The notes under the pieces are model-generated. The model saw nothing but the letters and a program-made list of their open reading frames with translations. It was not told the DNA's origin and made no database searches. From NCBI GenBank assembly GCA_035222895.1, contig JAVYIG010002354.1:190505-254504 (forward strand): a DNA stretch of 64,000 nucleotides. Reading direction: 5' to 3'. Origin of the DNA: Strongylocentrotus droebachiensis (taxonomy: Eukaryota; Echinodermata; Echinoidea; Camarodonta; Strongylocentrotidae). Below, piece after piece: positions 23,947 to 34,925 of the stretch. Positions within the stretch are counted from its first letter, which is position 1; every line of letters starts with the position of its first letter. Both the position numbers and the translations under genes were made by a program.

Positions 23947-26900
23947 CTGAGATTACATAATTATTCAACATCATAAGTATCGACTTGGTAAATATTGATT
24001 ATATGATTAATTAATATCCCTCTTTTTCGTTCTGACGGTTGGTGAATGTTCGGATAAAATCCAAAGATGAGAATTTAACCAATCTCTAAGAATTCTGATG
24101 AACGCAACCTACCAGAAGAAATCCTACTTTTACATCAACAATAATATTTGTATAGTTCTATATGTTCCTAAAACATATCCACAGCCGTTTCATAAGCCTC
24201 AAGGATAGTTTTTCTCCCTTTTCACGACATATAAAGCATCCAATCCTATTGCTGCGGGATATCAGGCCATGCCTTTAATCACCTTGTACATCTTAATCAT
24301 CATCGAATGTATTCCTCAAGGGAGCGTAATGTTACAAGTCAAAACCGTCTTTTATTTCGGTCATCCGGGGATTGGGACGTCTTAGCGGGCGGATGCCGGG
24401 TCACAATATACGACAACAAACAAGATAATGGGCGTCATGGACACCATGAGAGTTGGCATGCAAACTCCACCACCAACTTGATTAGTCACCGACTCTGTGA
24501 TTCTCAGACGAAATAATTGATTCCTTAGATGACTTGAAATAGGTCTTAGGGCCTTACGCTTCCTGTTTTATCAAGAGCAAGGGATTCATGGGGTGTTGTA
24601 ATTATCTAGAGGTCGCAGAGACGGTTTGTAGTTGTTAATCCATAGAACGGGATAAAATTACATCATACATTGTATTAATAGAATAAAAGCAGATGTTAGT
24701 AGCGTTTAGCACAACGGGAGGGGAGAATGAATACTCAGCACTAAGATATATGACGAAATCACTATAAAGAAAGAACAGCAAAAAGCAATGGCGAATTAAC
24801 CGATTAGGTTTGCTATGGGTCTAATGTGGCGATCTCGATTGAGAAAAAACTATGGAGAAAACCTTCCTAAGTGGCCACACGCTAACTATTCCAAACACAT
24901 TAAAAAAAAGTCTTTATAAACATGTATTTTCACACATGCAGGTTTATACCTGGGAGTGCTTAACACGAAGATTCTACCGCAGTGCTTTTTTAAGTTTTCT
25001 ACTGAGAATGGGGAGAATATAATGCATAACATGCTAAACGACGTGACATATCATAATTATTTCTTCATCAGTCTGTTCTTTTAATAGATGCAAGCTCATC
25101 CACTGATTTGATCCGTATTTTATGAGGTTCTGACTAAATCGGTGTATTAGCCGTTGTGCCTCGTCGGTAAAAAATTATGTAAATCCAAACTGATTTTAGA
25201 CGTATTTGCCGCAAGTCGAATCATTTCGGTTCGTGTTTTTGTACTGATTAATGGCTGGTAAAATATAAACTTGAAAGTTGAATTTTCTTAAATAACATCT
25301 GATGATATCTTTAGTCCAAGCTTGCAATGTATTAAAAAAAAGGAGTGGTTCGAGAATCAGGCAGTCGAAGATATATGGCATCGTATAGCTTTTGTTTTGG
25401 TCAGCATTTTCTTTAAGTCATCCTTATTTTCAATCATGTATCATGATGCATGTTTTCTCTTGGAATAAAAAAAACTCACCAAATCAATGCAAGTAATTGT
25501 CAGGCGAAGATTAATATGTTCTCAATAAAATCATGAAATCCAAAAAGAATCTACATTGTTTTAAAAAATACTTGCATTGTTTCATTAATAAAGATTCCGT
25601 TGCTGATGGATTTATTTCCGGATAAACACAGCAATCAACTCGTCCCCATTCCTTCAAGATTGGAAAAACTTGGCATTTCATATCTAGCGTCACCTGACAT
25701 AGATAATGAATGATGATTGCTAGTACCCCCCCCCAAAAAAAAAAAAAGACAAGAAAAAAAAAAAGACTGATAAATCGTACTCCTCGTAATGTGGGAAGCA
25801 AAACGAGGAAATTGACACTCATCGTTATAAATAACATACCAACGTGACTTGGTTTTATTATTTTTCCTCATCAGAATAATAAAGTTTCATTGGACTTCAG
25901 GTTTAAACGTGATTAATATCCTTTTCTCCAACGTACCCCAGGGCTTCTCTTACCCCTTTCTTTTTTTTCCACCAAGACCTTGCAGTAAAACTTTCGGAAG
26001 GGGAAATCGGCGATTTAATATTTTACCGCTGCCTCACAGGAGAGTAACAATGCAAATATCGAAGATAATCCATTTTCAAAACTCATTAGGATATTAGAAG
26101 CAATGGTTACGTTTTCTCCTAGTGAAACATGGCGGAAAATTGCAAACTGGATTTCTTTGAGGTTCCCTATGGAACGAAAGTCTAGGGACTGCCGTCAAAC
26201 ACGATAGCTAGCTTAGGAAATATTTGATTGATGCACATGAGTCCTATTAACAAATTGTACATTTCAGAGAAAGCAAACTCCAATATAAGAATGCAATTTT
26301 CCAAGGAATTATAAGATTCACAAAAAAAATTGTTAAAAATTAATAAACATGAACAACTCTTACAATTCATCAATCATTTTAGAGAAAGACGTTGTAAAAT
26401 GTAGTAAAATTAATATTTTCTTCTCGATAATATGAATTATTTTTAACCATATAGAAATAGAAAACATCGAGCGTTTTGGGGCGAATCTTTATTGAGAGTG
26501 GGGACAAAATATAAAATTGACATTTACTACTGAAAAGATTCAGTCTTGCAATAATGTGACAGCGTCCTTCTGCTGGCTTAAAGATGCACATTAAATGATG
26601 ACATTAATAGGAATAAAGTTTCTCAAACGTCACGGGAATTACCCATCTGCCCATCATAGCTCAAAAACATAAATAGCTTCAGTGTTGTCAAAGAACGAAT
26701 CACGTTATGTCAACTTTATCTTAATATGGTGACCAATGTATAGGGTGTACTTATTTCACAAAGAATCCCTAAAATTAATGTCGCTGTGTCTGTATTTAAT
26801 TCACATTTTGCAGTATGATTCAAAATGCATCAAAGTTTTGTCGATGTACATGCACATCACGATGTTTTAAATGTAAAAGCTTTACTAATCTAAAAAGGCT

Positions 26901-27429
26901 TTTGGGGGGATCATTTTGATACTATTTTTCACGCGGTGACTACCCATGTTTATACCATTTGCCTAATGAAAACGATAATAAGTTCACCCTATTTTTATAA
27001 TATATTCATCGATCATCTCTGCATGAAACATTGACTTAAATCCAATTCCATATATTGGTTACAGCGTAAAGCAGATTATGTACCCGTTTATTAATGACTT
27101 GATCAAACAAACGTTTATAAAGAAAATGACAAATTTCTTTAAACAATTCTACGAAGATGACCTTTTGAATGCGGTAACGTATCCCTGATTATTTCTTGTT
27201 ACTTCTCACCAAACCGATTAGTATTTTCGAAAAAAGACAAAGGACGATACGAGGACACGTTTCCTAATAGATCTTCTGTTTTCACTTTAAAGACAACTAT
27301 TTGAACCGAATACGCAGCAAAGAAAGCTTTTAAACTTCAAGACCAATTTGCGATTATCAACTGAGAAATCTGATCCTAGCTTAAGTGCTGACCACGGTTG
27401 CGTGTGTGCGAAAATTACATATAATGTTT
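23947..27429. other. Unassigned DNA
   Basis: Short frames only. A C-run next to an A-run lies at about 25726-25748. No domain, RNA or transposon is recognised. Confidence 0.45.
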
Positions 27430-27860
27430 GAAGACTCTGTGAAGTAATCTTAATGGGCCTCATCTCTTACCTTAAATTCGACGAATCCGGCAGCGGATGA
27501 CTTTCGGGTACCTCTTTCACTTTGAGCGCCTTCTCTGTTTTTTCCTGGTTTGATTTCCCCTCGTTTGTTTTCCCCCTTCTCGTCTGTCCACGTTCTAACA
27601 CCTGTACGAATGCACTAAGGACTGACTGCGTGTGATAAATTGTTCCACCGATTTCAAGCTGGCTTTTTTATTGCCGCAGACAGTGACGACGCTTTAGCAA
27701 AGTAAAGTAGCCAATCAAAAGAGCGCATCGATGGCACTCAATCTTGGCATAGTCAGGCACGATCTCTCATTGGAACACAAGTATGCGAAATGGCGCGTGC
27801 GTAATAAGTGTTTAATTTTACGCACAATTTGATTGGTTTTATGTAGCGCAACTATTCGAG
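27430..27860 (-). promoter_or_regulatory. Possible CpG/CCAAT-rich promoter segment
   Basis: The segment is richer in CG than its surroundings and has three CCAAT-box cores in about 125 bp: CCAAT at 27711-27715 and ATTGG (inverted) at 27769-27773 and 27832-27836. Two are extended as CCAATCAAA / TTTGATTGG, like NF-Y sites. On the minus strand a frame stays open for about 65 codons without an ATG. Around 27470 it reaches TTTAAGGTAAGAG, a good splice-donor match. A minus-strand promoter and first exon is therefore possible. No protein family is recognised, and the evidence is only compositional and motif-based. Confidence 0.25.
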
Positions 27861-30800
27861 AGCTGGGAGAGGAAGTAGCGTCAGGAGGAGGCCTGGAAAA
27901 ATTTTGTTAGGTTAGGGGACGATTTGGCGGATAAGCTAAATACAAACGGTATCACGTGCGATAGTGTTTAGGCGCACATAAACCTATGTGTGTTGGGGAA
28001 ATCATGTAATATGTAGTTTTATTGGCTTTATTTGGTATAACGTCTGTAACTTGTACAAGGTGAGAGAGATGGAAAGAAAAAGAAAAGTAAAACGAATATG
28101 TCGGATAGTCGAATGTGTTATTCATGATAGCCGAATGATGGTATGATAAGAAGAAGATTTTACTATCAAAAATAATCATTTATTTTAAACAAAACGGTAA
28201 TGCAGAGGTGTTTCTAGAATAAAGGCCTACACACACATATAAATATAGACAGTGGGTTTCAAACTTTTCATGAATATTGATAATCGCTACAAACACGATA
28301 AATTTCAGGGAGAATGTATGTAACCATCAACTACCCACAAAACAACTACCTTCTATGATAATATGATGACTGCATGGATGGTCTTTGCAATTTCGATTTC
28401 GAAAAGTATTTTCAATCGTTTGATGAAAATAAAAATTCCATTCAACATAATTCTCCAGAAGACAAAATTCCATGGGCGACGGAAAAATTGAATATCAGTT
28501 TTGAATTGTTCGTCTTGTTGTTTTAGTTGGCATTCTTGTTATCAGGAATATCATTATTATCGAAATCGGTTGTTATAAGGAGAACGAAGTAAAAGACGAA
28601 ATGACGTTAAATGATGATATCAGTGAAGATTTTAATCACTGTAAATTCGTTCCAAATGCGAAAAGATAATTTTTTGATTAAGACCATTGGTATTACGTTA
28701 TATTATCATTATTATTATATTTGTATTGTTGTTTGTTATCATTATAAAATATATTATTCGGCATAATAATATACCAAAGAACATCAGAAAGATAGCACAC
28801 AATAAAGAATATAAATAATAGATGTTGACTGTTAAATGATGTTCAGGTTGCCTGGGTAATGGTAAAGTAAAATTAATTATTGTAGCCCTCAGGCCTTCCA
28901 CCCAACCCGGGCATATGTTTCAACATCCACAAAAATTGAATAATAAAACTTAAACTAATAATACCTTTTTGGATTAGGGATAAAAAGATAATTATACAAT
29001 TTAAATTAAAAACAGAATTATCAATTAAATGTAAATACTTACAGATTCGATTTTATATCCAAATTAAAGTGAGCCTAAGAGCATAAGCGCATCCTATATT
29101 ACATGCAACAATAGTGATTGGTCAACGTCAATGTGAATTCATATCAGGTGGTGTTTATTCTTGTTCCACATAAAGAAGAGGCGCTAACATAGACGACTTG
29201 GGGAACCAAACGTGCCTTTTTCTGTGCGTGTAGCCTCCTAAAATTATAACATCTTAAAATCATGAAACTCCTCTCAATTATTTGTTTTCCTACAGCTTCA
29301 GTAGGGAACTCTTAGATATTGCACACACACTAAAGTTATAAGTTGATTTGTTTACATTTGAAGCAATGCATTTGAATTACGTTTATCTAGGGGCTTCGCC
29401 TCAAAGGTTCTTTTACACATTTTGCGTAGTTTTCATGTTTCTTCAACCGTATATGAAAACATTTGTATATTTGACACTGTATGATATCGTTGCCATCATC
29501 TTTTTTTATGATGAATACAAACAATAATTGAGCTCACACTTGTCCTTGACAGAACAATACTGATGTAGAATGGAAGAAAGAACGAGACAGAGGCATTGAC
29601 AAAGAAATAATAACAGCAAAACAAATGTTAAACGAAATGGTGAAACCAAGGGATTGAAATTGTCACTTGACGTTTGACACCTAGTATTTTCGGACAACTA
29701 ATATATGAATTATCCAGGTACTGATATTATTCACACAATATATTCGAGCTGGTGATGTCAGTAAAGAATACAATATTGTGATCCCACAATAATATATCAT
29801 CCACCATATTGATTAAAAGTGCGTTGAGTAATGCAAACAGCGATATGGTGTATATCCATGGCAACCGGCTATTCATTCTTTAGGATTTTTGACGTAAGAT
29901 AGAGCTCGGATGACTCTTTTTGGATATTCAAGTTTCCCATATTGGATCGCAAAGGTTTCGAGCAGCAAACTTGTATCTTACTGTATTACCTATATAGGCA
30001 AAATTGGGACTTATTTCGACATCATATACATCATTGGAATTTGTTGTGTGTTAATATTACGGAGGTGTGTGAGCGTGGGGATGATCGAGTCAGGGGTGTA
30101 TGTATATTGTGCATATTTCGATATAGATGCTTTGTGTTATCATCTTTTTCGAATCTAAATAACGATAAACACGACTACTCACACCAATAAACTGACTTGT
30201 GAATCAGTTAATATAATTGTTTACCCTTCAGGGAATGCATATTCCTCGTGTAGCCATTTATATGCATCGTGCGCAAACTCCCTGATAAAGAAATATATTT
30301 CCCTTTTTAATGTCTTGCCTTGCATATTTTGGCTACACTAACAGTAAAATGTCATTTTATTTGTTTGCTACTTCGTGGACCATGTGCGCCCTACAGTAAG
30401 AAAAAAATACCTGATTACTGCAAAATATCACACCATTTTAAGTAGGAGGTAAGCTCTTTGGCGGTTCTAATTGGGCGCTGTTTGACTTGAGATCGCAGGT
30501 GGCAATCGGTGCATTCTTCATTAACACCCGTTCACAGTCGATCTTGTCAAGCTGAACATCGTTGATTTGCATTTAAAGGATGTGAAACCTTGCCAACCTT
30601 ACAGCAGCAAGTAGTACTGTTCTCTCGAAAACAATCAAATAATACATTTTCCCACCCTCAAGTGTCGACTTTCTTCGACAGTTTACATTATTGTAAGTTT
30701 TTTAGATATGATTGTGTGGATTAAGTGGATTCCGAGTTATGTTAATGCTGCGTTGCTATGAAGTCATTTTATTTTAATCTTGTACTTTTAAAGGAATTGG

Positions 30801-31370
30801 GTTACTTTGCCTCAGATGCTTTAAAAATATCTTGGATTTAGCTGATGCTACAATCGTAATTATAAACCTTTAGGTCATACATGAATCCCACTACGTTTAC
30901 AAGCCATTCGCCTGTTTGATTATCAAGATATCTATGATTGCAATTAGACATTTCAGAATTCGTTTTCCTATTAAACAGTTTTTATAACACTCCAGTCTAT
31001 TGGGGAAAATGAGTATAGTAAATCCGGTCACTCAAAGATCTTTACTTTTTTGAGGTTCTTCATGATAATTTTGAAGAGCAATTTTTGGGTTTCAATATTA
31101 CACCATCTCACATACACTGATAACATGTAGGGCCATGCATCTCAGACTTAACATTGTTAAACGATGCCTTTAATGCACAAATTATGACGCAACCGAATTT
31201 AGAAATGCACTTTACGTAAAGATAGAGAAAGAGGGAGGTAACATTCTAACTGATGCATATTTTGATCAACAAATCTTTATTCACATGTCAATGTCTTTAT
31301 CATCAATGTTTTGAAATTAGTTTTTCGTTCACTTGACAATTTTCAATCGTTACTAACAACACCTTAGCAA
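27861..31370. other. Unassigned DNA
   Basis: No domain-bearing frame or repeat is recognised. Two overlapping 82-codon frames (29910-30158 and 29942-30190) have no family resemblance. Confidence 0.45.
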
Positions 31371-31383
31371 AACAAGTATGACA

Positions 31384-31833
31384 AATCACGGAAGAGGTTT
31401 ACGGTACACCATATGTAAAGTCCTCGAGGGACTGAGGAAAGTAGATAGAAAATAGAGGTGAGATGGAAGGCGAGAAAGTGGAGGTTAGAAGGAAAAGTAT
31501 CTTTCGGAAGTGAGTTTAGTCCTGAAAAGGACTGTAAACCAGAAAATTTGGGCAGGATGAGAGGTTTGAGTAGAAGACTGGATTGAGTTGGAGAGTTGAG
31601 TAGGCGAGTAGAATTGCAGAGCAGGAGCAGGAGAGTAGACTCGACGTTTCCGGACAGGTTGACTGTCCGTCTTCACTCCTGAAGACGGATTCTACCCGCC
31701 TACTCAACTAGACAAGATACTTTTCCTTCTAACCTCCACTTTCTCGCCTTCCATCTCACCTCTATTTTCTATCTACTTTCCTCAGTCCCTCGAGGACTTT
31801 ACACATGGTGTACCGTAAACCTCTTCCGTGATT
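31384..31833. repeat. Near-identical 120-bp inverted repeat with nested hairpins
   Basis: Left arm 31384-31503 and right arm 31714-31833 are reverse complements with one mismatch in 120. Inside, GTTGAGTAGGCGAGTAGAA (31595-31613) pairs with 31690-31708 with one mismatch, so the two halves are inverted copies of one unit, and the right copy lacks about 86 bp. The centre holds two overlapping hairpins: CGGACAG/CTGTCCG (31651-31669) and CCGTCTTCA/TGAAGACGG (31667-31688). CAAGTATGACAAA occurs at 31373-31385 and 31868-31880, a 13-bp direct repeat flanking the whole. Two overlapping minus-strand frames of 63 codons run through it without a recognised domain. It looks like a mobile-element insertion in inverted dimer form, possibly the end of a Penelope-like element, but that family guess is weak. 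Confidence 0.85.
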
Positions 31834-31880
31834 ATTCATACCACCATGCAAACCTTCAAACATCATCCAAGTATGACAAA

Positions 31881-32777
31881 GTTTGAAATTATTAGAATAG
31901 AAAGTCTGCAATTTAGTTTGAAATTGTATTTACTCTAACATTAAGTAAATATTTGATTTCGTAAAGTTGGTTTCACGAAAATTATATTGAAATCCACTAC
32001 AAATAAGAATTTTTGTTAATTAAAGACGCATTCAATTTATAACTTATTTATCTTACGAAATATGAACTGTTAACATGATGAAACCTTGCATTCTTTGAAC
32101 CTTATGGAGTCAGGTAGTTGATTCTAAAAAAATATTACAATATTATCATTATTATAAAACTTTCAATTATATGTACATGTACAAATTGGATCATAGCATA
32201 TTTACTTTTGTCTTTAACATTTGCCGTGCAATGAACTTGTTCCTGGCAAACGATTACACTTTTGGCAAGTTTACTGAGATAGATTCCGCTCTCCATCTGA
32301 TTTTCTTGAAGATAATAACTTCATTCCGTCCGTCCTGTACTATCTGCCTAGCCCGTTCACTTTGTTTAAACCCTTTAAGGGGGTGACCTTTAAAGGCAGA
32401 GATATATTCATTTTTTTTTATCACCCAGGTATCCCATTTGAGACGACATAAAACTAGTTGGATGTCTCTTAATCTCCCACAAATTTATGCATGAGTACAT
32501 TAGGAATGATGTGCGAGTCTATAGCGTAGCGGGAGGACATAATAGCACGGGAACGAGGGGGGGGGGGTGGAATAGTCTTTCTAAGATAATAAATTGCTAA
32601 TTTATAAAGCTAAATTACGGGAGGGTACGGGATGTGTCCATGTGTATTTTGTTCTCATTCTTTTCCCCTTCTCCCTCTTCTAGGTTCTAGGGGTAGTGAG
32701 CACATTTTTTTTTGGCCCTCGAAAATTTGAACATTTGCACCCCCCCCCCCCCCCTTTGAGCGCCAGGGGGTGGGGGG
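31881..32777. other. Unassigned DNA with G and C runs
   Basis: Contains a G-run at about 32559-32568, a T-run at about 32706-32714 and a C-run at about 32740-32754. No coding feature is recognised. Confidence 0.45.
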
Positions 32778-33210
32778 CAGGGGCGGATCTAGCTTTTTGC
32801 TAAGGGGGGGGTTTGACCAAAATAATGACGATGCGGAGCATCGTCCACGAGCCGCTTCGCGGCGAGCCGATTTTTTGGGGGGTGTTTATTTGAACCCCGT
32901 AAGTGATGTTTTCCTGGCATCTATTAACACAATGGAGACCATAAAAAGCAGTGCATGATAACGTCTTTTTAAATCAAGTAACAGTTTAATACACAGTTAT
33001 ATCCAGAGTTATCATGTGTTTGGTTAAGTTACCAGATGAGTTGAATATCTTCTCACAATATTTGCACTTGAAAGGGTTTCTCTTCAGCGTGCGTTCTTTT
33101 TTCTTTCTTTTTTTCTTTTTTTTTCTTTTTTTTTTTTTTTTTTTTTTGGGCCGCCCAAGGGGGGGGGGGGGGGTTTAAACCCCCTAAACCCCCCCGTAGA
33201 TCCGCGCCTG
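32778..33210. mobile_element. hAT-like non-autonomous DNA transposon
   Basis: The left end CAGGGGCGGATCTAGC (32778-32793) and right end GTAGATCCGCGCCTG (33196-33210) form an imperfect terminal inverted repeat of the hAT style (starts CAG, ends CTG, includes GGCGGATC). Inside are G-runs near the left end and T-, G- and C-runs near the right. A perfect hairpin GACGATGC/GCATCGTC lies at 32827-32845, and a decayed zinc-finger fragment at 33001-33096. There is no transposase, so it is non-autonomous. The G-rich flanks prevent a clear 8-bp target duplication call. Confidence 0.7.
33001..33096 (-). pseudogene. Decayed C2H2 zinc-finger fragment inside transposon
   Basis: The minus strand translates as ERTLKRNPF followed by KCKYCEKIFNSSGNLTKH and MITLD. 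This fits the C2H2 pattern: C-x2-C, 12 residues, then the first zinc-binding His, with Phe and Leu at the core positions. The linker before it resembles RTHTGEKPF, but has lost a residue and has Leu in place of His. The second zinc-binding His of the finger is replaced by Leu. Frame boundaries then run into a poly-pyrimidine tract. It is probably a captured host-gene fragment or the remnant of a transposon-encoded finger. It is not functional. Confidence 0.7.
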
Positions 33211-33308
33211 GGGGGATCCCCCCCAAAAGCTAAAAATCACGTGTTTTACACGTTTTTGTTCCAGCCCGGGCCCCTCGGCTCCCCCCCCCCCCCCTTGATC
33301 CGCCACTG
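33211..33308. mobile_element. Second hAT-like 3' end fragment
   Basis: Directly after the previous element, a C-run and CTTGATCCGCCACTG (33294-33308) give a second hAT-type terminus, whose reverse complement begins CAGTGGCGGATC. No matching left end is seen next to it. It is either a truncated neighbour or the right end of an older element that the first one entered. Confidence 0.45.
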
Positions 33309-33964
33309 TCTGTTACGTCCACTGAGTCAATTTATACATGATGAATTCAACTTGAGATCTGCAATAATTGCTTCTTTTTTTTAATCATTTGTGGATATAA
33401 TTGAATTGTAAGGTCGAAGCGCCGGGTACTTCAATAATGAAGACTTGGATGCATATATCCCTGAATTCACTCTTTAAGAGTCAAGTTGGGTTGGGGCAGT
33501 AATGAAACTGTATGAAAAAGTGGAAACAGGTTTTTTGCAGTCAAACGGAATCTTTATGTCAAAAAAGTGCGTTGATATCTCAGGAATTTGACAACTTAAG
33601 CTCTTAGTTATTTTACTAAGTACTTTTCAAAATATGGATACTGTCATTTTGGACTGAAAACATGTGGGAGCTTGTTAGTCTTTCTTTGAATGATGAATTA
33701 ATCAATCATTCTACTTAACTTGGACTAATTTTACAAGACCTTTGGCCTGTTTTTCATTTTATTTGCAAATAAACATCAAATAAAGATTATTATCAGAGTA
33801 ATGAATTAGTTTCCCCAGAGGAATGTAATTTAACTGTAAACAATCACCTCCTCATATCTATCTTCCTATTTTCTCCCAACCCGGAGGTTAATTGCAACAT
33901 TTGTATTATGTCCACACATCTCTGGTTTATGTCATGTTGTACACTTTTGCCTTTCCATAAACTG
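33309..33964. other. Unassigned DNA
   Basis: Nothing recognised. Confidence 0.4.
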
Positions 33965-33991
33965 TATATATATATATATATATATATATAT
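33965..33991. repeat. (TA)n microsatellite
   Basis: About 13 TA units. Confidence 0.95.
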
Positions 33992-34778
33992 TGATCGGGT
34001 CTTTCCTTGATATAGATATGAGGCTGACTATTTTTAATAGACATATTGTAGATCTCAATCAAGCTTGCTTTCAAACATCTCAATCTTTTTTTGATCGACA
34101 AAAGTAAAATCAAACTATGAACTGCCTTTAGAATATTGATTTAATCTTTGCTATCTTGCTACAAGATGATTTCTCATATACATCTCTATCTGTCAGGCAG
34201 CCTTTATTATCTATCTGTCCACTCGATGTGTCTTCATCCCACTTTCCGTTCAGAAAAAAGTAGAAACATGTAATACATGTCAACTTTAATGTCGAATCGT
34301 GGTGGCAGGCATAACGTTTGTTGAAAAACAGTAATTGCCCGTAAACGCGAATGCGTATGTGTTTCGCGCATACATATACTGGAAATGGCTTTCACGTACG
34401 ACTTAAAGGGGAATTAACCTCTCGACTTTGAAGCATTATCATGGGATAGAGAGTAAAACAACGTTTCATTTGATGTAACAAAATAATTAAAAAAAATTGC
34501 TGTAGGCCAAATAATATCGTCTTGCAAGTACAATAAACAAAACCTACTTCGCCATATTTACGATGTCGTCTGCTGCCCAAGGAAGCTGCCATTTTGTCGA
34601 AATTTCCCTTAAAAACTTCCTAATTGTGACGTATCATTATGGCTCAAGGCATGGGCACACATAAGATGTTTTGTGTTGGGGACCGGGGGGAATTCAATGA
34701 ATTATTGTAAATTTATTTTTTTTAATTTTTTTTATGGTGGGAACTGCCCCCTACCCTAGCCCCCGCTGCGTACAGTAA
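33992..34778. other. Unassigned DNA
   Basis: No recognised feature. Confidence 0.4.
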
Positions 34779-34925
34779 TGGTTCAGTGGCAAAGCAATGA
34801 CCTCGCAACTGTGAGGCCCCAGGATTAAAAACGTGTCGATGTTCTATATTAGTGCCCTTTTGTGGGGCATTAATCCTCATTACTGTCATTTATGACTTAA
34901 GGGCGTAGGTCCCCTAGTTGATAAG
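34779..34925 (+). mobile_element. tRNA-derived SINE, older copy
   Basis: A clean A box TGGTTCAGTGG (34779-34789) is followed by AATGACCTCGCAACTGTGAG, like a tRNA anticodon arm. The B box is decayed to AGGATTAAAAA. The core TTAGTGCCCTTTTG then GGGCATTAATCCTC matches the core of the SINE at 7209-7360. Loss of the B box suggests an old insertion. Confidence 0.7.
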
